64,000 nucleotides of DNA, taken from Symsagittifera roscoffensis. Lineage: Eukaryota > Xenacoelomorpha > Acoela > Convolutidae. Numbering within the stretch: the first letter of the stretch is position 1; every line of letters begins with the position of its first letter. The position numbers were made by a program, and so were the translations under genes. The stretch is taken from the NCBI RefSeq assembly GCF_963678635.1, contig NC_087070.1:51132514-51196513 (forward strand). The letters are read 5' to 3'. Shown piece by piece: positions 57,901 through 64,000 of this stretch. The notes beneath the pieces were generated by a model. That model did no database searches. It worked only from the letters and a program-made list of their open reading frames with translations, and had not been told where the DNA came from.

Positions 57901-60900
57901 ACAGTTTCCTCCGAGCCGAATAATAGTGATTTCGTATTTTCTCTCTGTGCATATGTTAAAGACAATATTCAGATTGGTTCCGAATTAATCAATATTGCTG
58001 ATTTGCAGAATAAATATCCACAATTAGCACATATTAAGCCCATTCAATATACTTATGAGGACGTTGAAGTTATTATCGGACAAGACTACTACCACTCCGT
58101 TAGACCCATTGAGTTCATCTTGGGAGATGATAAAAACTCACCGTGTTCCGTTCGCCTACCGATAGGTTGGGTCTTAAGTGGTCCGTTGCCGCCGTCCGGT
58201 AATTCTACTTCTTCGTGTTTCAAGTGTGTTGTTGAAGATTCTTCTCTGACCGACCAGATAAAATCCTGGTACGAGTTGGAATCGTATGGTGCTTTCAAAC
58301 AAGTCGATGCCCGTTCCGCCGCGGATAAACATGCTTTATCCATCCTCAATTCTGAAACCGTTCACAATGGCGAAAGATACATTGTGCCTATGCTTTGGAT
58401 TGATAGTAATGTCAGTCTACCAAACAATTATTACTCGTCACTCGCCCAATTTAAATCATTGGAGAGAAGGTTAAGTAAAGACACTGAGCTGCGCGAAAGA
58501 TACGCGGAAACCATTAGAGAGGACATTAGGAAAGGCTATGTCGTTACCGTCGAACCGCATGATCCACGTGAGCGTTCCGATCGCGAGTGGTATCTTCCGC
58601 ACCATCCCGTCGTAAATCCGAATAAGCCGGGTAAGGTGCGCCGAGTCCTTAATGGGGCTTCTAAGTTTCACGGCACATCCTTAAATAAGTCCTTACTGGT
58701 GGGTCCTGACCTACTCCAAAATTTAATTTTTGTGCTTTTGCGATTCCGTCAACACAAGTACGCCGTCTCCGCGGATATAGAGGGTATGTTCCTCCAGGTA
58801 GGAGTCCTTGCCCGCGATCAAAATTCGCTCCGTTTTTTGTGGCGGGAGGATACCACTTCCGATGTGGTAGTTCATCAGTACACCCGCCATATATTCGGCG
58901 CACGGGATTCGCCTACGTGCGCCAATTTCGCGTTGCGAAAAACAGCAACTGATAATATGTCCACATACCCTGAGCCGCCTCAGTCGTAAATGAAAAATTT
59001 TACATGGACGATTACTTGGATTCATTCGAGAACGTTACCCAAGCAATTAAAACTAGTCGCGATTTGGTTTCCTTACTAAAATTAGGAGGATTTAATTTGA
59101 CTAAATTTGTCAGTAATGCTGATGAAATCACTTCAGCAATGAACCCCGAGGAATCCGAAACCTCGTTTTCACCCATCAAGGAAATTTGTAACGGTGCCGA
59201 ACAATCATCACACGTCTTAGGTCTTAAGTGGGACCATGTGAAAGACACATTGGTTGTTAGCAGAGGAGTGGATCGTCCTCTCGATAAAGCAATAACTCAA
59301 CGAACCGTCTTGAGTTTTGTATCTTCTGTGTTTGACCCTGTTGGGTTAGTAGCTCCATACACTGTTAGGGCCCGTCTTTTACTGAAAGATATTTGGAAAA
59401 TCAGTGGTCAAAGTTGGGACGACGAATTGCCAGAAGATATAAGAGATAAGTTTCTCGAGTGGCACTCCGGTCTCCCTCTCTTAGGTCAATTGACTATTCC
59501 CCGTTGTTACTTCACAGAGCCTGTTGATCAAATTGAGCTCCACATGTTCGGTGATAGCTCGCAGGACGTTTTCTGTGCTGTTGGATTTTTGCGTGCGCGA
59601 CTCGCGAGCTCGCATAAAACTCAAATATCCTTCATCTTTGGTATAGCTCGCGTTGCGCCCATGAAAGCGCTATCTATACCGAAGCTAGAGCTTCAAGCTG
59701 CTCTGCTCGCCACACGACTAAAAGATGATATACTGACCGCACTTACCGTCTCTATTAATCATGTCTTTATGTGGACAGATAGTACAACAGTTTTGCAGTG
59801 GCTAAACTCCACTGAAAAATTACCTGTATTCGTCGCTAATCGTGTCGGCGAAATCCTCGAGTCGACCACCATTGATGAGTGGCACCATGTTCTGAGCGGC
59901 GATAATCCAGCTGATACCGGTACGCGGGAGATTTCTTCGGAAGCCCTCAAGGATAGCAGCTGGGTTATTGGTCCGAGCATTCTCAGGACTATTGATTGGC
60001 CGTTTATACCCGACGAACGTGTAATCAATAAAATTCGTTTGAAGGGTCCTTCTTATGATGTTGATAATTGCTTGGAGACATCATCTTCCTTCATCACCGA
60101 TGTCACATCAATCAAACATCCGGAACACGGGTTCAATTGGGAAAGGTTCAGTTCCTTTACAAGATATAAACGAGTAGTCGCTTTTATGTTGAGGATGTTG
60201 CCTTCACATAAGCATTTTCGTGGTAAGGACTTACGAATCACCGACCCCACTGAACTTGATATTGCAGAAAGCAAACTGATTCATCTTGCTCAGATGGAAT
60301 CCTTTTCCGTTGAGTTAAAAACACTCACCGCTGGCAAACCTATTAAGAATAGTAGTAAAATTGCCACATACTCGCCATTTATCGGTCCCGCTGGAATCAT
60401 TCGTTCCGCCGGACGGATTGTGCGCTTAGTGAATACCGAGTTTGATACTAAGCACCCAATAATAATCGACGCCCGACATACCTTAGTTCGTTTGTTGGCC
60501 CGCAGCCTCCACCATAAGCATTTTCATCAAGGATTAGATTACATGCGCTCCGTTTTAAATATGAAATATGCAATACTTGGGTTGCGTCGACTACTGCGGT
60601 CTATCGAAAATCAATGTGTAACATGCCGTAAACGCAAAGCAAGCACCATCCAGCCAATTATGTCCGATTTACCGGTCGAACGTCTCGGATACAAGCAACC
60701 ACCCTTCAATCATACGGGTGTGGATTACTTTGGACCGCTTTACGTTCCGGTTCGCAGAAGCACGGAAAAAAGATGGCGATTCCTTTTTACTTGCCTCACC
60801 ACCAGGGCTGTACACCTTGAGATTGTACCATCTCTGGATACCAGTTCGTGTGTCATGGGCATTGAACGGTTCGTTGCGCGCCATGGTACGCAGAGCACAA

Positions 60901-61631
60901 TCTGGTCGGATAATGGCACGAACTTCGTTGGTGCGGAAAAGGAATTACTTGCCTGCATCAAGAGCTGGAATGGCATGGCTCCGACCATTTTTGCACATAA
61001 AGGTGTTACTGGGAAATTTAACCCGCCAGGCGCACCCCATCATGGTGGCTCCTGGGAACGCCTCGTCCGAAGCGTGAAGCGCGTGCTGTACGATATCCTA
61101 GGCAGTAGGCGAGTCACTGACGAGGTGTTAGGAACAACACTCTGCTTAGTTGAACAGGCTTTGAGTTCGAGGCCAATCACTCCCGTTAGTACCGATTCAC
61201 GTGAGTTAGAAGCGTTAACCCCAAACCATTTTTTGCTTGGACAACATGCCACAAGCTTTGCTTCGCTTTTACCCGGGGAGCACTTCAATCACAAGAAAAG
61301 GTACGTGCGAGCGCAGTCATATGCTAACGCGATTTGGTCTCGTTGGCTTCGAGAATATGTTCCCTCGCTGAATAAGCGTGTCAAGTGGCACACTCATTCT
61401 GACTTCACTCTTAAAACAGGCGATCTCGTGTGGGTGATTGAGCCCGATAGTCCGCGTGGGTACTACCCTCTCGCCCGAATCGTCAAGCTAAACTATGGAC
61501 AGGACGGTTGCGCCCAATCCGCCCTTGTCAGGACCGCAACCCGTGAAGTCACGCGGCCGACCGTTAAGCTCGCTCCGGTTCTTCCTTCTTCAGGGGGGGG
61601 GGGAGGATGTTGCAATGCAAATGTAGAATAA
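54943..61631 (+). pseudogene. gag-pol: BEL2 gag-pol, disrupted by four lesions
   Basis: Homologous to the BEL1 polyprotein along its whole length. Lesions relative to BEL1 are: a one-base insertion creating TAA at 55573-55575 in the gag coiled coil; CAG to TAG at 57182-57184 after the DUF1759 core; a one-base deletion at about 57400 in the first zinc knuckle; and a one-base deletion at about 58974, just upstream of YMDD in RT. One 12-bp tandem unit before the zinc knuckles is also missing, in frame. The part from 59004 to 61631 (875 codons, YMDD to the C-terminus) is open. The longer G-run in the polypurine tract shifts the last codons. The element cannot make its own polyprotein. Confidence 0.95.
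61592..61607 (+). promoter_or_regulatory. BEL2 polypurine tract with expanded G-run
   Basis: A, eleven Gs, then AGGA, abutting the 3' LTR. Four Gs longer than in BEL1, presumably by slippage. Confidence 0.85.
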
Positions 61632-62065
61632 AACAAGAGTATAGATGCATATAAAATAAGCACAGTTGGCCAAGCGGACTAAAACAAAGTAAGCTAACGC
61701 CGATTATATGTGTGAAATAACAGTTGACGTAGGTTCGAGTCCCCCACCTGCCCATGTATTAATATACTAAAAACGGGGGTTACATCCTATTTTAACTGTT
61801 TTTTTGGTTCTAATTCGGTTCAGCCTTGATTAAGGTTGACCGCCAAAAAGAGCAATTTGTCTCAAGGACATTACCGACCGGTTCTTGTGGCTAGCTTGCG
61901 CCGATTTGTACCAAAAACTGAGAGATGCTAAAAATGTTGTATGATGTCCTGATCAATAGAAAAATACCGAAATTTATCTATTGCTTGAGTTATTTACCGA
62001 TAAATATCTCTTATTAATTTACGAATTTGGATTCAATTATTTTCGTTTTGAGATTAGCGAGCATA
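61608..62065 (+). repeat. BEL2 3' LTR
   Basis: 458 bp, ending GAGCATA. It has an additional AAAACGGGGGTTACATCC-like stretch (near 61770) that the 5' LTR lacks. The octamer is at 61615-61622; the tRNA-like region is at about 61660-61752 with its B box at 61732-61742. Confidence 0.92.
61660..61752 (+). other. tRNA-like segment in BEL2 3' LTR
   Basis: Same A box and B box as in the 5' LTR, with two substitutions (CTAAAAC for CTAAGAC after the A box; CCCCC for CCCTC after the B box). Confidence 0.7.
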
Positions 62066-62070
62066 ATACA
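62066..62070. repeat. Target-site duplication of BEL2, right copy
   Basis: ATACA, matching 52535-52539. Confidence 0.92.
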
Positions 62071-62231
62071 TACGATGCCTAAAAAAACTGTTACTAGTTA
62101 TAAAATAAGAAACAAGTACAGTTATGAGTAGTTTCATAAAAGCAAAAGAATAAATAAGCATCTACAAAGTGATAAACGTATTCGACCTTGAGAAAGAAGA
62201 TGCGCACTGAGCAAAATTAACTTAGACAAAA
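62071..62231. repeat. Segment S', right part
   Basis: Continues S after BEL2 (TACGATGCCTAAAAAAACTG through GCACTGAGCAAAATTAACTT AGACAAAA). It joins block B' with no GTCGGAACA, like the right end of the big array. Confidence 0.88.
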
Positions 62232-64000
62232 AAGAGAGCAAGTTAATTTTTTTTGAATCAGTTTGCTAAGCTAGATGGTTATCTTTTGTTAGAGAATAAC
62301 ATGATTCAGCAAAAAGTTAAGCAGTCTTGTGCAATATCTTAGAGACTTATACTTGCTTGGTAGTGCCGTCTGTGCAAAAAAATATTCGAAAAATTTTTGT
62401 TGATCTTGTTTTTTTAATGCGCCGAGAAACTAGTGTTTTTTTTTAGAAACTTTCTATTTCTATCTAGCGTTTTTTTTTAAGTTTAACTTAAAACGGTTCT
62501 TGTCAATTTCAATGATCAATCGACTAAATACGAAAATATAAGAATATAACCATACAAGTTACTCTCAACCGGGTCTCTTCATTATGGTCTTTCTTTCGAT
62601 TGATGGCGCTGAATGCGTCCATTTTTTTTTAAAAAAAGAGCTGCATGAGCCGTTTTTAGCAAAAGGAACTGAATGGCTCCACCGTTCAATGAACCTATCT
62701 CATTTCAAATCCTTGTTTCAGTTTAATTAAACCATAACAAACAGCAACCCTAATGATTGGTAGAAGAGAGGTGGTACAGAATTCTTGGTTACCCAACGAG
62801 TTTGTTCGAAACCCTCGAGAAAAAAATATTTTGTACAAATGGGGCTGGATAAGCTCACTGATTGGTCTTTGGTTTTCCGTGGAAGTGAATGAATCAGCCC
62901 AATTTTCTAAACAATGGGCTCCTAATTGGGCGCCACTGGGTTCAATTTTTCTGTGATAACTAGGGGCAAATCGTACCAAAAATTGGGATCGCTAGGCCGG
63001 GCTCTTTTTCCCTCGGACATCTTTCAACCATGTTCTAACTACTACAAAGATAATAAGAGGTTCAGCAAAAAAAAAATAGGCAACTTTGTGCACAACATTA
63101 GAGACTTATAAATACACGATGGTGCCCTCTGTGCAAAAAAAAAAATTTAGTTAAGATTGGTTGGTTTTGTTGTCGCGAAGTTATTTTTTGGGAAAAAAAG
63201 TTCGTTGCGGTCGTTTATTTTTCTATCTAGCGTAATTTTTTCCAGTTGACATGAAAAGTTGTGGTGAACTTTTTCTAGGGTTCAACCGGCCAACACCGAT
63301 AAATAGGTTATGCCTATCCAAGTTACTCCCAAGTGGCGCCTGCCAATAGGTTTGTAGCCTTATGGTGACAATTTGAGTCGGCGCTAGAAAAAAAGTATGT
63401 GTATGAATAAAATATGTTCTGTAGTGTGATCGATTTGGAAACAAGATTTTAATTATTTTTATCTCTTAAGCGTTTCTTAAGTAAATTTGAAACTGCGGCC
63501 AATTTAATTGTGTATCGAGAACGTATTTTTGATGTTATTTGATAAAAAATCTAACTAATCTTAGACGAAGACTAAGAATGTTTAGAGGTGGTTCCTGGAT
63601 ATAACTTCGGGATATAAAAACTCTATTTTATAACTTATTCAAAACTTTGATTCCTTCGAGTTCCTCAAGCTCCTTGAAAGCTAGAAATCGCTAATTGCAA
63701 CCAAAAATTAATTGATCCACGGCGTCAACTTTGGACATTGTTTAGGAGTATCAAAAGCATTTCTGCTGCAACAGAACAAAACGTTTCCTATTTGAGCGCT
63801 GAAATGATCAACCAAGGCGGCAAAGATCAAGTTTTAAATTAAAATTATGGAAAAATCGACGAGTATTTGAAGCTAGAAGCATCAAAATCAGGGGCGGATT
63901 TAGGGGGGGGCGGGGGGGGGGCGGACGCCCCCCCCCTCAGGGATTCGACCCCCTGCCGACCCAAAGGGTCCCCCTTTGATACTTTTTCAGAAATCCATTT
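62232..64000. repeat. Segmental duplication block B' (right copy, cut by window end)
   Basis: Collinear with 48148 to about 49910 with scattered substitutions and homopolymer indels. No gene is supported. The matching 60-75-codon frames are disrupted differently in the two copies. Confidence 0.88.
63889..64000. mobile_element. hAT-type MITE 1, copy in B' (partial at window end)
   Basis: CAGGGGCGGATTTAGG after ATCAAAAT (63881-63888), same insertion as at 49797. It differs in the lengths of the internal G/C runs. The right end is outside the window. Confidence 0.85.

Larger units (their letters stand above)
52540..62065 (+). mobile_element. BEL2: decayed full-length BEL/Pao retrotransposon
   Basis: 9,526 bp, same family as BEL1 with very similar gag-pol but a distinct LTR subtype and a different leader repeat. 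LTRs of 441 and 458 bp differ by about six substitutions and a roughly 16-bp indel, so it is older than BEL1. gag-pol carries one nonsense mutation and three frameshifts. The LTRs end TA rather than CA. It lies in segment S' of the right-hand segmental copy. Confidence 0.95.

Overview
The window reads as AT-rich, non-coding eukaryotic DNA from an invertebrate animal. There are no bacterial operons and no rRNA. Most of the length is repeats, and the coding content is metazoan-type BEL/Pao retrotransposons plus one small secreted-protein gene. The species cannot be named from the sequence. One run of 200 Ns (6417-6616) is an assembly gap.

Layout. 1-1.9 kb is featureless. 1.9-9.5 kb is an old, heavily diverged ~26-bp satellite. 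A nearly pristine BEL/Pao element (BEL1, 9485-19142, 5-bp TSD AGTTA, LTRs differing by one T) is inserted in that satellite. 19.1-22.5 kb holds a hAT-like MITE, a segment with short inverted ends and a minisatellite. 22491-23279 encodes a secreted cysteine-containing protein with an insulin-A-chain-like motif, and 25.4-25.8 kb carries a pseudogene fragment of a paralogue. 23627-24137 is a solitary short Helentron-like (HINE-type) element. 26.4-51.5 kb is a segmental copy made of flank A, 22 tandem ~955-bp units and flank B. From 51.5 kb to the window end the same locus recurs as A', a single short segment S' and B'. S' is split by a second, decayed BEL element (BEL2, 52540-62065, TSD ATACA).

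The central result is that the 955-bp satellite unit is composite. It is a 537-bp Helentron-like element (E) plus 410 bp of what was ordinary host sequence (S). The paralogous locus at 51.5-62 kb keeps S between A' and B' without E, so it is a natural empty site. It shows that E inserted between two Ts with no target duplication. At array junctions the 3' terminus of E abuts a copy of its own 5' terminus (CTTGT|TGTTCCGAC on the minus strand), as expected for head-to-tail rolling-circle products. The array later evolved higher-order periodicity of about five units.

The BEL family has its own unusual traits. Its LTRs hold a tRNA-like region with A and B boxes. A 214-217-aa ORF with a possible degenerate SGNH-hydrolase pattern lies upstream of gag in both copies. 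The leader carries two related hairpins, and a hypervariable minisatellite lies behind the primer-binding site.

Inferred order of events: a hAT MITE inserted in B; then A-S-B was segmentally duplicated; then E inserted into the left copy and was amplified. BEL2 inserted into the right copy after the duplication. BEL1 is the youngest insertion by LTR identity.
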